NCBI RefSeq assembly: GCF_002075885.1
Contig: NZ_MDET01000002.1
Coordinates: 92,469 to 156,468 of the forward strand
Origin: Manganibacter manganicus
GTDB lineage: Bacteria > Pseudomonadota > Alphaproteobacteria > Rhizobiales > Rhizobiaceae
DNA: 64,000 bases
Direction of reading: 5' to 3'
Each line of letters opens with the position of its first letter. Within the stretch, counting starts at the first letter, position 1. The position numbers and the translations under genes are program-made. Shown here one piece after another: positions 16,395 to 25,340 of this stretch. The notes below the pieces were generated by a model. It saw only the letters and a list, made by a program, of their open reading frames with translations. It did no database searches and was not told where the DNA came from.

Positions 16395-17597
16395 ATGAAA
16401 ATCGCCATCAACGGCGCCGGCATCGCCGGCACGACACTGGCCTATTGGCTACACCATTACGGCCACGAACCGGTTCTGTTCGAAACGGCGCCGAAGCTGC
16501 GAAGCGGCGGCTATGTCATCGATTTCTGGGGCGTCGGCTATGACGTGGCCGACAGGATGGGTCTTGTCCCGCACCTGAAAGAGATCGGCTACAAGGTCGG
16601 CGAATGGCGGCTGGTCAACGCCGAGGGCCACCGCACGGGCGGCTTTTCCACCTCCGTTATCGATCATTTCGCCGGCGACAGGCTCGTCAGCCTGGAACGC
16701 AGCGGCCTTGCCGCCGCCATTTACGGCACGGTCAAGGACAAGGTCGAGACGGTGTTCGGCGACTCCGTCGCCGGCATCGAGGAGAGCGCCGACAGCGTGC
16801 GCCTTTCATTCGACAAGGGGGAGCCACGCGATTTCGACCTTCTGATCGGAGCCGACGGACTGCATTCGCGCGTGCGCAGCCTCGTTTTCGGACCGGAAGA
16901 CAGGTTCGAGACCTATCTCGGCTATCACGTCGCCGCCTTCCAGGTGGACGGCTACCGGCCCCGCGACGAACTTGTCTACATCAGCCATACGGAACCCGGC
17001 CGGCAGATTTCGCGCTTTTCCATGCGCGGCGACAAGACGCTGTTCCTGTTCGTCTTCCACGCCGATGAAGGCCAGAAGCAGATGCCCGCCGACGATGCCG
17101 AACGCAAGGCTGTGCTGCGCGAGGTCTTCGGCGATATGGGCTGGGAGACGCCGCGCATTCTCGATGCCATGGAGGACGTGCAGGGCATCTATTTCGACCG
17201 CGTCAGCCAAATCCGCATGGGACGCTGGACGCACGGCCGAACCGCCCTGCTTGGCGATGCGGCGGCCTGCGTGTCGCTGCTGGCCGGCGAAGGCACCGGG
17301 CTGGCGATGGCCGAAGCCTATATCCTGGCCGGTGAACTGGCCGCAGCCGACGGCAACCATAATGCCGCCTTCGCGCGCTATCATGAGCGGCTCGCCGGCT
17401 TCATCCAGCGCAAGCAGGAAACCGCGAAGAGCCTTGCCGCCTCCTTTGCGCCCGAAACGCGCTTCGGCATCTTCGTGCGCGACCTGACCACGCGGCTGAT
17501 GGCGATCCCGCTGCTGGCCGACGCCATTATCGGCCGCGACCTGCGCGACGACATCGAACTGCCCGATTATGGGGAGGCCGGAAAGGTCGAGGCGTAA
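16395..17597 (+). CDS. FAD-dependent monooxygenase (aromatic hydroxylase/TetX type)
   Basis: This 400-residue flavoprotein has the PHBH-fold motifs: GxGxxG at residues 7-12 (NGAGIAGTTLAYWL), an Asp-Gly segment (DLLIGADGLHSRVRS), and the FAD ribityl GD motif (RTALLGDAAACVSLLAGEG) near residue 280. Enzymes of this group hydroxylate aromatics or small electrophile-like drugs with NAD(P)H and O2. It forms a two-gene operon with tetR (3-bp gap), a common detoxification layout. The true substrate is unknown; antibiotic inactivation is possible but not supported by specific residues. Confidence 0.88.
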   Translation: MKIAINGAGIAGTTLAYWLHHYGHEPVLFETAPKLRSGGYVIDFWGVGYDVADRMGLVPHLKEIGYKVGEWRLVNAEGHRTGGFSTSVIDHFAGDRLVSLERSGLAAAIYGTVKDKVETVFGDSVAGIEESADSVRLSFDKGEPRDFDLLIGADGLHSRVRSLVFGPEDRFETYLGYHVAAFQVDGYRPRDELVYISHTEPGRQISRFSMRGDKTLFLFVFHADEGQKQMPADDAERKAVLREVFGDMGWETPRILDAMEDVQGIYFDRVSQIRMGRWTHGRTALLGDAAACVSLLAGEGTGLAMAEAYILAGELAAADGNHNAAFARYHERLAGFIQRKQETAKSLAASFAPETRFGIFVRDLTTRLMAIPLLADAIIGRDLRDDIELPDYGEAGKVEA

Positions 17598-17676
17598 CGC
17601 GTCCTCATCTTGCCCGCAAAGGCGTGTCGGTTTACCTTGATCGCCTGACGTTCATCCGCATATGAGCCGGTCCGCC

Positions 17677-17883
17677 ATGCGCCTTTATCGCTTTCTCACC
17701 GCCGTCGATGACGCCACCTTCTGCCACAAGGTAACGGCGGCGCTTAATAAGGGCTGGCATCTCTACGGCTCGCCTACCTACGCCTATGACGAGGACGGCA
17801 AGACCATGCGTTGCGGCCAGGCGGTGGTGAAGGATATCGAAGGGCAGGACTATGGCCCCGACACCAGGCTGAGCGACTGGTGA
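17677..17883 (+). CDS. DUF1737-domain small protein
   Basis: This protein of 68 residues matches the DUF1737 pattern: MRLYRFLTAVDDATFCHKVT, then LNKGWHLYGSPTYAYD and CGQAVVKDIEG. ATG 17677 fits the family N-terminus; an in-frame ATG at 17662 adds five residues, and neither has a clear SD. Such proteins are short, soluble and of unknown function. It converges with the metallopeptidase gene 14 bp away. Confidence 0.75.
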   Translation: MRLYRFLTAVDDATFCHKVTAALNKGWHLYGSPTYAYDEDGKTMRCGQAVVKDIEGQDYGPDTRLSDW

Positions 17884-17896
17884 GAGCTGCGGCGGG

Positions 17897-18319
17897 CTAT
17901 TCGGCCGCTTCCTCGATGCGCTCCATATCGTCGTCCGACAGGCCGAAATGGTGGCCGATCTCATGAATCAGCACATGGGTGACGATGTCGCCCATCGTCT
18001 CCTCGTTCTCCGCCCAGTAGTCGAGTATGGCGCGACGGTAGAGCGTGATGCGGTTCGGCCCTTCGCCGGTCTGCGGGTTCCAGCGCTCGGCGATGCCGCG
18101 CCCCTCGAACAGGCCCAGCAGGTCGAATGGCGTTTCCAGCGAAAGATCGTCCATGATCTCTTCGGTGGGGAATTCGGCAATCTGGATGACGATCTCGCCC
18201 GTCAGCTTGCGGAACTCCTCCGGCAGATGCGCATAGGCTTCCAGCGCCAGGAATTCCATTTCCTCCATCGAGGGGGAAAGCTCTGCGTGCCAGGTGCGGG
18301 TCTGGTAGATGCGGGCCAT
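17897..18319 (-). CDS. Minimal zinc metallopeptidase (DUF1025/MpA-like family)
   Basis: This 140-residue protein carries the zincin motif HEIGHHFGLSDDDMERIE near its C-terminus, in which HExxH supplies two zinc ligands and the catalytic Glu, and a downstream Asp is the likely third ligand. The TPFDLLGLFEG and RITLYRRAILDYW segments are typical of this small family. AAGGAAG precedes ATG 18319; the frame open up to 18808 is spurious. It is transcribed away from the SOS operon. The physiological substrate is unknown. Confidence 0.87.
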   Translation of the reverse strand: MARIYQTRTWHAELSPSMEEMEFLALEAYAHLPEEFRKLTGEIVIQIAEFPTEEIMDDLSLETPFDLLGLFEGRGIAERWNPQTGEGPNRITLYRRAILDYWAENEETMGDIVTHVLIHEIGHHFGLSDDDMERIEEAAE

Positions 18320-18465
18320 TCGTCTTCCTTCGTTGCGCGCCATATAGGCTTTCGCGTGTCGATCGGCAAATGAAGCGGCCGGCGCTCTGACCGCCATGGA
18401 AGCGCAAGAGGAATAAATTCTTTGCAAATGCGCTTGACTCTGGCATCGGGCTCTGGAATCTCTAA

Positions 18466-18480
18466 GAACATAACAGGAAC
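18466..18480. promoter_or_regulatory. LexA (SOS) box upstream of imuA
   Basis: GAAC-ATAACAG-GAAC is the complement of GTTC-N7-GTTC, the direct-repeat LexA site of alphaproteobacteria. It lies 24 bp before the imuA ATG. A CTTGAC -35-like box lies at 18433-18438, so LexA bound here would block transcription of the operon near its start site. Confidence 0.85.
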
Positions 18481-18503
18481 AAAGAGCCGGAAGCTGTACC
18501 GTC

Positions 18504-19550
18504 ATGGCGAGGAACGCCGCGGCGCGGGAAACTGTTTTTGCCCTGCGCCACAAGATCGCGAAAATCGAGGGAAGGCTGGCCGAGCGCCTGGAGACGCCGG
18601 CGGCGGATGATGCATGTCCGGCGGAAAACCCGACCGGCGATGCAACAACGAATGCAACAATACAGCCAACATTACAAACGCTCATCCGCCGTGATGGCAG
18701 GCCCGCGGATATCCTGCTGCCGACAGGGGCCACCGGGCTGGACCGGGCGCTCGGCGGCGGCCTGCCGCTGGCGGCGCTGACCGAAATCCATGGCGCCGAA
18801 ACCCGCAATTGCGGCGCGATAGCGGGCTTTACCCTGTCGCTGGCAAGCCGTCTGCTGAAAGCCGCTTCAGATAAAGTCGGGCCGGTGCTCTGGATAGGAA
18901 CGCATGAGGCCCTGCATGAGGCTGGCTTCCCTTATGCGGCCGGCATCGAGACTTTTTTCGGCATCGCGCCGCAATCGCTGCTCTTTTGTGCAACATCGAA
19001 ACTCAACAATGCATTGTGGGTAGCCGAGGAGGCTATCCGGCTTGCCGGATTCTCGGCCGTCATCCTCGAGATAAGGGGCGCGCTGCCATCCGCCCTGCTG
19101 GCCACGCGCCGTCTGCATATGCGCGCGCGCGAAGCCGGGCGGCCGGTGTTTCTGCTACGCCATGCCGGGCCGGTCGAGCCGACGGCGGCACCCCTTCGCA
19201 TGAGCGTCGCGCCGGCGCCCTCCGCGCTTCGACACACGCTTGCCGGACCGCTGAAGAGCTCGATCGGTCGCCCCGCCTTTACCGTCGCCATCGACAAGAG
19301 CCCGGCCGCCCGGCCCGGCCGATTCATATTGGAGTGGAACGCCGATGAATGCGCCTTCACAGACCGCGAAACCCCGGAAATCCGGGCAAAGATTCCTCTC
19401 TCTGTGGTTCCCTTACCTGGCGACGGAACGCATCCTGCGCCAGCGTCTGGGACGGTCCTGGCGTTCCCGCCCGACCAGCCATTCACCTCTGGTCGTCAGC
19501 CGGCGCGAGGACAACGCCCAGCGCATCGCGGCTCTCGACGAACAGGCTGA
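18504..19550 (+). CDS. imuA: ImuA, RecA-like component of the SOS mutasome
   Basis: This RecA/SulA-fold protein acts with ImuB and DnaE2 in damage-induced mutagenesis. It starts MARNAAARETVFALRHKIAK; the core has GATGLDRALGGGLPLAALTE, and the usual Walker A Lys is absent (EIHGAETRNCGAIAGF), as in other ImuA proteins. VLWIGTHEALHEAGFPYAAG matches the family. The frame reaches 348 residues because no stop occurs until 19550, so its last 68 residues overlap the imuB start by 206 bp. The extra Pro/Arg-rich tail looks poorly conserved. A LexA box lies upstream. Confidence 0.9.
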   Translation: MARNAAARETVFALRHKIAKIEGRLAERLETPAADDACPAENPTGDATTNATIQPTLQTLIRRDGRPADILLPTGATGLDRALGGGLPLAALTEIHGAETRNCGAIAGFTLSLASRLLKAASDKVGPVLWIGTHEALHEAGFPYAAGIETFFGIAPQSLLFCATSKLNNALWVAEEAIRLAGFSAVILEIRGALPSALLATRRLHMRAREAGRPVFLLRHAGPVEPTAAPLRMSVAPAPSALRHTLAGPLKSSIGRPAFTVAIDKSPAARPGRFILEWNADECAFTDRETPEIRAKIPLSVVPLPGDGTHPAPASGTVLAFPPDQPFTSGRQPARGQRPAHRGSRRTG

Positions 19551-20955
19551 GGCGCTGGGGCTGAGGCGCGGCATGGGCGTCGCCGATGCCCGCGCCATGC
19601 ATCCCTTTATCGATATTGTCGAAGCCGACGGGAAAGCCGACCGCAGGCTTCTCGAAAGCCTTGCCGACTGGTGCGACCGTTACACGCCGCTGGTCGCGCT
19701 CGACGACGACAACGACGATTCCATCGGCCTGTTCCTCGACATCACCGGCTGTACGCATCTGTTCAGCGGTGAAAAGCGGCTGATCGACGACATGACGACC
19801 CGCTTCTTGCATCAGGGATTCGATGCCCGCATCGGCATCGCCTCGACCGTCGGAGCAGCCTGGGCAGCGGCGCACATCACCGGCCGCGCCATAATCGATC
19901 CGGGAGAGGAAGCTGCCTTCCTTGCGCCGCTGCCGCTGGCCGCGCTGCGGATCGGGGCGGCTATACGAAACCGTCTCGAAAGTGTCGGTCTGCGCACGAC
20001 AGGTGCGATCATGGCCACGCCACGCGCGCCATTGGCACGCCGTTTTGGCGCGGCCCTGCTGTGGCGTCTCGATCAGACACTCGGGCATCTTGATGAAGCG
20101 GTTTCGCCACGCCTGCCGGTCGCGCCTCTTTCGGTCGACAGGCATCTTGCCGAACCAGTCACGCAGCTAGATGATATCGAACGGCTTGTGGCCGCGCTCT
20201 CAATCACGTTGAAGGCTGATCTCGAGCGTCGCGGCGAGGGCGCGAGGGCGCTCGCTCTTACTCTGTTTCGGGTCGACGGCGCCGTCAGCCGCATCTGTGT
20301 TGGCACCTCGCACCCGCTGCGCGAACCGTTGATGATCCAAAAACTGTTTCATGAGCGGCTTGCCGCGCTCACGCAGGATTTCGACGCCGGTTACGGTTTC
20401 GATCTCGCGCGTCTCAGCGTTCCGTCGAGCGAGCCCTTCGAAGTCGAACAGACTGATCTTGCTGAGAAATCAGAGCAGAATGAGCCTGATCTTTGCCTTT
20501 TCATAGACAGACTCCGCGCCCGCCTCGGTCATGACGCGATACTGAAACCCATTGCTGTTAAAAGCCATGTTCCGGAACGTGCCATCACTCACTTTCCTTT
20601 CGATATCGGGTACGAGCCGAACAAAGCGCAGGCAGATAACGCGGAATATCGATCACAAAGGGAACGACCAATCCGGCTATTAAGGCCGCCGGAGCCGGTC
20701 CATGTGCCGGCAACCGAGATACCGGACGGCCCACCGCTCAATTTTCGCTGGCGCCGCACCTTTTATCGGGTGGCGCGCTCGGAGGGGCCGGAGCGCATCG
20801 CGCCGGAGTGGTGGCGCAGCATCAAAGACGAACCGACACGCGACTATTATCGCGTCGAGGATGCGGATGGACGACGTTACTGGCTCTACCGCCAAGGCCT
20901 CTATGAGACAGGCAAGCCGGCGCCGCGCTGGTTCATGCAAGGAATTTTCGCATGA
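19345..20955 (+). CDS. imuB: ImuB, catalytically degenerate Y-family polymerase-like protein
   Basis: This 536-residue protein links DnaE2 to the beta clamp in the mutasome. Its N-terminus (RFLSLWFPYLATERI) lacks the Asp of active Y-family polymerases. The palm segment reads DDDNDDSIGLFLDITGCTHLF, lacking the catalytic Ser-x-Asp-Glu of active enzymes. The C-terminus (RDYYRVEDADGRRYWLYRQG, WFMQGIFA) is characteristic of ImuB. The stop overlaps the dnaE2 start as ATGA. The start lies inside imuA in another frame. Confidence 0.93.
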   Translation: MNAPSQTAKPRKSGQRFLSLWFPYLATERILRQRLGRSWRSRPTSHSPLVVSRREDNAQRIAALDEQAEALGLRRGMGVADARAMHPFIDIVEADGKADRRLLESLADWCDRYTPLVALDDDNDDSIGLFLDITGCTHLFSGEKRLIDDMTTRFLHQGFDARIGIASTVGAAWAAAHITGRAIIDPGEEAAFLAPLPLAALRIGAAIRNRLESVGLRTTGAIMATPRAPLARRFGAALLWRLDQTLGHLDEAVSPRLPVAPLSVDRHLAEPVTQLDDIERLVAALSITLKADLERRGEGARALALTLFRVDGAVSRICVGTSHPLREPLMIQKLFHERLAALTQDFDAGYGFDLARLSVPSSEPFEVEQTDLAEKSEQNEPDLCLFIDRLRARLGHDAILKPIAVKSHVPERAITHFPFDIGYEPNKAQADNAEYRSQRERPIRLLRPPEPVHVPATEIPDGPPLNFRWRRTFYRVARSEGPERIAPEWWRSIKDEPTRDYYRVEDADGRRYWLYRQGLYETGKPAPRWFMQGIFA

Positions 20956-23900
20956 ACGCGCCCGTTATCTCGCCCGCGCTGGTCGCCGAACCGGCCTATG
21001 TGGAATTCGGCGTTCAGTCGAATTTCTCCTTCCTGCGCGGGGCCTCACGGCCGGAAGAATTGGTCGTGAGCGCTGCGCTTTTCGGTCATGCCGGCATCGG
21101 CCTTGCCGACCGCAATACGGTTGCCGGCGTGGTGCGCGCCTGGGGTCAGTCGAAATTCATTCACATCGAGAACAAAGCAGAGCCGGAAAAATCCGTCGGA
21201 CCGTGCTATCTTCCTTATTATCCCGGCTGCCGATTGGTATTCGGCGATGGCACACCGGACATTCTTGCCTATCCGCAGGATCGCGAGGGCTGGGGTCATC
21301 TATGCCGCATGCTCACCGAAGCCAATTTGCGCGAGGAGACCGAAAAGGGCGCGACGCTCCTTGAGCGCGACGACCTGTTCGACTGGGGCGACCACATGGC
21401 GCTCGCCATGTTTCCGGCTCTGAAGCGGCAGGAACTGCCTCTTATCAGCCGCCTTAAAGATCGTTTCGGCTGCAATCTGTGGCTGGCGGTCGCACCCGAT
21501 TATCACGGCAATGACCGATTCAGGATCGAGCAGGCGGCGGCGATGGCTGAAGCCGCCAGCCTGCCGCTGATGGCCACCAGCGACGCGCTTTATCACAGCG
21601 CGGAGCGGCGACCGCTCCAGGACGTGCTCACCGCGATCCGGCTCAATGTACCCGTCGCTGAGGCAGGCCATGAATTGGAAGCCAATGCCGAGCGTCACAT
21701 GAAGCATCCCGCCGAGATGGCCCGGCTTTTCCGAGCCTGTCCGCAGGCGCTGGTCGAGACGCTGCGCTTCGCCGAATCGCTCTCCTTCTCGCTCGGCGAA
21801 CTCAGTCACAATTATCCCGACGAACCGACCCGCGATGGCGCAACGCCGCAGCAGGAACTGGAACGTCTCGCTCGCGAAGGCGCCGTGGATCGCTATCCCG
21901 GTGGCGTTCCGGACATAGTCCTGAACCGCATCGGCGAGGAATTGGCCTTGATCGAAAAGATGCGTTATGCCCGCTACTTTCTTACCGTCCATGACATTGT
22001 CCGCTTCGCTCGCAGCAAAGGCATATTGTGCCAAGGCCGGGGATCTGCCGCCAACTCGGTCGTCTGCTACTGCGTAGGCATCACCTCCGTCGGCCCGGAT
22101 CAGATCGATGCGCTGTTCGAACGCTTCATTTCCGAGGAGCGCAACGAACCGCCCGACATCGACGTCGATTTCGAGCATGAGCGTCGCAACGAGGTCATGG
22201 CTTATATCTATGAAAAGTACCAGGCAAAGCACACCGCGCTGGCTGCCGCCGTGATCACTTATCGTGGCCGTTCCGCGCTCCGCGAAGTGGCCAAGGCGAT
22301 GGGTCTTTCGGACGATGTGCGCAGCGCGCTTTCGGACTCGATCTGGGGCCGCTCGTCGGGCCGGTTGGGCAAGAAGGAAGCAAAGGCCGCCGGGCTCGAC
22401 AAATCGGACCCAGCCGCCCGGCATGTCATCGCCCGCGCCAACGAAATCATGGGCTTTCCACGCCACCTTACCCAGCATGTCGGCGGTTTCGTCATCACCA
22501 AGGATCGGCTGGACGAGATCGTGCCGATCATGAAAACGGCGATGGACGAGCGCAAGATGGTCGAATGGGACAAGGACGACCTCGATGCGGTCGGCCTGCT
22601 CAAGGTCGATGTGCTGGCACTCGGCATGCTCTCATGCCTGAGACGGGCTTTCGACCTCCTCACCACCCATTATCGGCCCGTGCGGAAGGACGATGGCCGC
22701 CCCATCGTCGATATCGCCACAATGCCCAAGGAAGACGGCCACGTCTATGCCATGATCTGCCGGGCAGACACACTCGGCGTGTTCCAGATCGAGTCGCGCG
22801 CGCAGATGTCCATGCTGCCGCGTCTGAAGCCGCAGAAATTCTACGATCTCGTCATCGAGGTGGCGATCGTGCGCCCCGGCCCGATCCAGGGCGACATGGT
22901 GCATCCCTATCTGCGCCGGCGCATGGGCAAGGAAAAAGTCGATTATCCCAAGGAGGAATTGCGGGAAATTCTTGGCAAGACTTATGGCGTGCCGCTGTTC
23001 CAGGAACAGGCGATGAAGATCGCGATAGTCGCTGCCGGCTTCAAACCGGGCGAGGCGGACAAATTGCGTCGCGCCATGGCTACCTTCAGGCGTAATGGCA
23101 CGATCAAGCTCTATGAAGACCAGATGATAAAGGGCATGACCGGCAATGGCTATTCACAGGACTTCGCCGAGCGCTGCTTCAACCAGATAAAAGACTTCGG
23201 CGATTATGGCTTTCCTGAAAGCCACGCAGCTTCCTTCGCTATTCTCGTCTACGCCTCCTGCTGGTTCAAGACCTTCTATCCCGACGTCTTCTGCGCAGCG
23301 ATCCTCAACTCCCAGCCGATGGGCTTCTACGCCCCGGCGCAGCTTGTCCGCGATGCCCAGGACCACGGCGTCGAAATCCGCGCCATCGATGTCAATCATT
23401 CGGGTTGGGATTGCCAACTCGAAGACGCTCCGTTCGACCCGAACCGCATCCTCGAGCGCCATGCCGAAATGCGCGGCGTCATTCTCACCCGCCATGCCGT
23501 ACGGCTCGGCTTTCGCCAGATCAAGGGTTTGGCCAAGGAGAAGATGGAAGCCTTTGTCGCCTGCCGTGGCACAGGTTATGAGTCGGTGCGCGACATGTGG
23601 CTGCGTTCGGGCCTCGATGCCGATGAAATCGAGAAGCTGGCCGAAGCCGACGCCTTCCGTTCGCTCGGCCTCGATCGACGCGCGGCGCTTTGGGCCGTGC
23701 GAGCACTCGACAGCAAGAAAACGGCCGAAGCACCATTGCTTTTCGCGGGGCTGGCTGCACCGCTGCGCGATCTAGAGCCCGAAACGCAACTCCCGATTAT
23801 GCCACCCGGCGAGCATGTCGTTCACGATTATCGCGCACTTGGCCTGTCGCTGAAGGCGCATCCGGTATCGTTCCTGCGCACGCGGCTCAATCGGGCTGGC

Positions 23901-24326
23901 ATCACACCAAATGCAAGCTTGTCGCGAATTGCCGATGGCCGTCGCGTCAGCGTCGCCGGTCTCGTCCTGGTGCGGCAAAGGCCCGGCAAGGGCAATGCCA
24001 TCTTCCTGACACTGGAGGATGAGGAAGCCATTGCCAACGTCATCATTTGGCCGCGCATTTTCGATCGACATCGCGCGATCGTGATGGGTGCGAAATTCAT
24101 CCGCATCACCGGCAAGCTTCAAACCGAATCGGGCGTGATCCATATCGTCGCCGACCGAATCGAGGATTTGAGCGCGTGGCTGGCCGCGCTGCTGGAAGAG
24201 CCGACGCCTTCTTCTTATGCGCGACAAAGCCCGACATCTGTGGCTGACCACGCTACCCGAGAAAAATTGCGGCAGCATGCCTATAATACCCAAAGCGTCA
24301 TGCCGAAGGGGCGCAACTTTCAATGA
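20952..24326 (+). CDS. dnaE2: Error-prone DNA polymerase DnaE2 (ImuC)
   Basis: This 1124-residue C-family polymerase performs translesion synthesis during the SOS response. The PHP domain starts at about residue 15 (VQSNFSFLRGASRPEELV). The palm has the catalytic acidic motif PPDIDVDFEHERR, and KDFGDYGFPESHAASFAILV is the conserved HhH/finger region. An OB-fold lies near the C-terminus (RVSVAGLVLVRQRPGKGNAI, FLTLEDEEAIANVIIWP). Length is normal for DnaE2. It is translationally coupled to imuB and is the last gene of the LexA-controlled operon. Confidence 0.97.
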   Translation: MNAPVISPALVAEPAYVEFGVQSNFSFLRGASRPEELVVSAALFGHAGIGLADRNTVAGVVRAWGQSKFIHIENKAEPEKSVGPCYLPYYPGCRLVFGDGTPDILAYPQDREGWGHLCRMLTEANLREETEKGATLLERDDLFDWGDHMALAMFPALKRQELPLISRLKDRFGCNLWLAVAPDYHGNDRFRIEQAAAMAEAASLPLMATSDALYHSAERRPLQDVLTAIRLNVPVAEAGHELEANAERHMKHPAEMARLFRACPQALVETLRFAESLSFSLGELSHNYPDEPTRDGATPQQELERLAREGAVDRYPGGVPDIVLNRIGEELALIEKMRYARYFLTVHDIVRFARSKGILCQGRGSAANSVVCYCVGITSVGPDQIDALFERFISEERNEPPDIDVDFEHERRNEVMAYIYEKYQAKHTALAAAVITYRGRSALREVAKAMGLSDDVRSALSDSIWGRSSGRLGKKEAKAAGLDKSDPAARHVIARANEIMGFPRHLTQHVGGFVITKDRLDEIVPIMKTAMDERKMVEWDKDDLDAVGLLKVDVLALGMLSCLRRAFDLLTTHYRPVRKDDGRPIVDIATMPKEDGHVYAMICRADTLGVFQIESRAQMSMLPRLKPQKFYDLVIEVAIVRPGPIQGDMVHPYLRRRMGKEKVDYPKEELREILGKTYGVPLFQEQAMKIAIVAAGFKPGEADKLRRAMATFRRNGTIKLYEDQMIKGMTGNGYSQDFAERCFNQIKDFGDYGFPESHAASFAILVYASCWFKTFYPDVFCAAILNSQPMGFYAPAQLVRDAQDHGVEIRAIDVNHSGWDCQLEDAPFDPNRILERHAEMRGVILTRHAVRLGFRQIKGLAKEKMEAFVACRGTGYESVRDMWLRSGLDADEIEKLAEADAFRSLGLDRRAALWAVRALDSKKTAEAPLLFAGLAAPLRDLEPETQLPIMPPGEHVVHDYRALGLSLKAHPVSFLRTRLNRAGITPNASLSRIADGRRVSVAGLVLVRQRPGKGNAIFLTLEDEEAIANVIIWPRIFDRHRAIVMGAKFIRITGKLQTESGVIHIVADRIEDLSAWLAALLEEPTPSSYARQSPTSVADHATREKLRQHAYNTQSVMPKGRNFQ

Positions 24327-24377
24327 CGACAGCAACATGCGTGCAATCGGCATGCGAGTTGAAAGCCGGAGCTTTGG

Positions 24378-24587
24378 TCATTCCTCCTCGTCCGCCAGGC
24401 TGCGTGCCTCCGAGGGCAGCATAACCGGAATACCATCCCGAACCGGATAGGCCAGGCGGGCAATTCGGGAAATCAGTTCTCCGCGTTCGGGCTTCCAGCT
24501 TAATGGCCCCCTGGTCAACGGGCAGGCGAGAAGTTCCAGAAGCTTCGGATCGACATCGCGCTTCTTGTCACCACGCTTGTTTGTCAT
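24378..24587 (-). CDS. Trm112-family zinc-ribbon-like protein
   Basis: This protein of 69 residues has the Trm112p/YcaR core ([39 protein letters not shown]). Only one Cys of the usual set remains, as in many bacterial members. Relatives activate methyltransferases in eukaryotes; the bacterial role is unclear. ATG 24587 follows AGGTGACGAC and was preferred to ATG 24611, which adds eight residues. It lies directly downstream of the Lon-domain gene, as often seen in Rhizobiales. Confidence 0.83.
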   Translation of the reverse strand: MTNKRGDKKRDVDPKLLELLACPLTRGPLSWKPERGELISRIARLAYPVRDGIPVMLPSEARSLADEEE

Positions 24588-24614
24588 GTCGTCACCTGCG
24601 CCAACTGACATCTT

Positions 24615-25289
24615 CTATTGCAGACTCGAGCCGAAATCCTCATCTTCGCGCGCCAGCGCCATTTCGGTGATCGCGATCAGCGTCTCGGCTCGCGCCCGCA
24701 AATCTGCCGCCTCCAATAAAGCCTGCTTTTCGGCTGGTCCATAAGGCGCCATCATCGAAAGGGCATTGACCAGCATGGCATTGTCGGCCCGGCTGACACT
24801 CTCCCAATCGGCCTCCAGTTCATTAGCGCGCAGATAGGCGCGAAACGTCTTCAGCAGTGACGGTCGGTCGATCTCCGCCCCCGTGCGATCATCTTCAAGA
24901 TCGGCCAGGAATGGTGCGATGCGGCATTGCCTGAATGGCGCCTTTGAATGCAGTTCGTGTATCAGGCGGAATCGACACACCCCTTGCAGCGAGATCAGAT
25001 AACGGCCGTCGCCGGTTTCCGCCAACGAGATGATGCGTCCGATGCAACCGATCTCGCATAGTTCCGGCTCGCCGTCTTCGCGCATCGCGCCGTCAAGACT
25101 AGGCTGAACCATGCCTATGAGGCGTGAACCAGCCATCCCCTCATCGATCATCTGGAGATATCGCGGCTCGAAAATGTTCAGCGGCATGCGTCCGCCGGGT
25201 AGAAGCAATGCAGATGCAAGCGGAAGTACAGCGACCTTGCCCGGCAAATCCATCTCGCGTCGATAATGCGCATTTCCTGCCTGCATCAT
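24615..25289 (-). CDS. LON N-terminal (substrate-binding) domain protein
   Basis: This 224-residue protein matches the stand-alone Lon substrate-binding domain: VAVLPLASALLLPGGRMPLNIFEPRYLQMID, then EIGCIGRIISLAETGDGRYL and LQGVCRFRLIHEL, followed by a helical tail. It lacks ATPase and protease domains, so it is not Lon itself. It may bind unfolded proteins or act as an adaptor; the role is not established. Two adjacent ATGs (25289, 25286) could start it. It sits in a same-strand row with CnoX-like and Trm112 genes. Confidence 0.88.
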   Translation of the reverse strand: MMQAGNAHYRREMDLPGKVAVLPLASALLLPGGRMPLNIFEPRYLQMIDEGMAGSRLIGMVQPSLDGAMREDGEPELCEIGCIGRIISLAETGDGRYLISLQGVCRFRLIHELHSKAPFRQCRIAPFLADLEDDRTGAEIDRPSLLKTFRAYLRANELEADWESVSRADNAMLVNALSMMAPYGPAEKQALLEAADLRARAETLIAITEMALAREDEDFGSSLQ

Positions 25290-25340
25290 TACCTCCGCAC
25301 ACCTACCGGAAACCGCCGGCTGCAGTCGGCGCGGCGGACC

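Noticed and set aside
18320..18808. N-terminal extension of the metallopeptidase frame up to 18808
   Set aside because: It overlaps imuA on the opposite strand and bypasses an ATG with a good SD at 18319.
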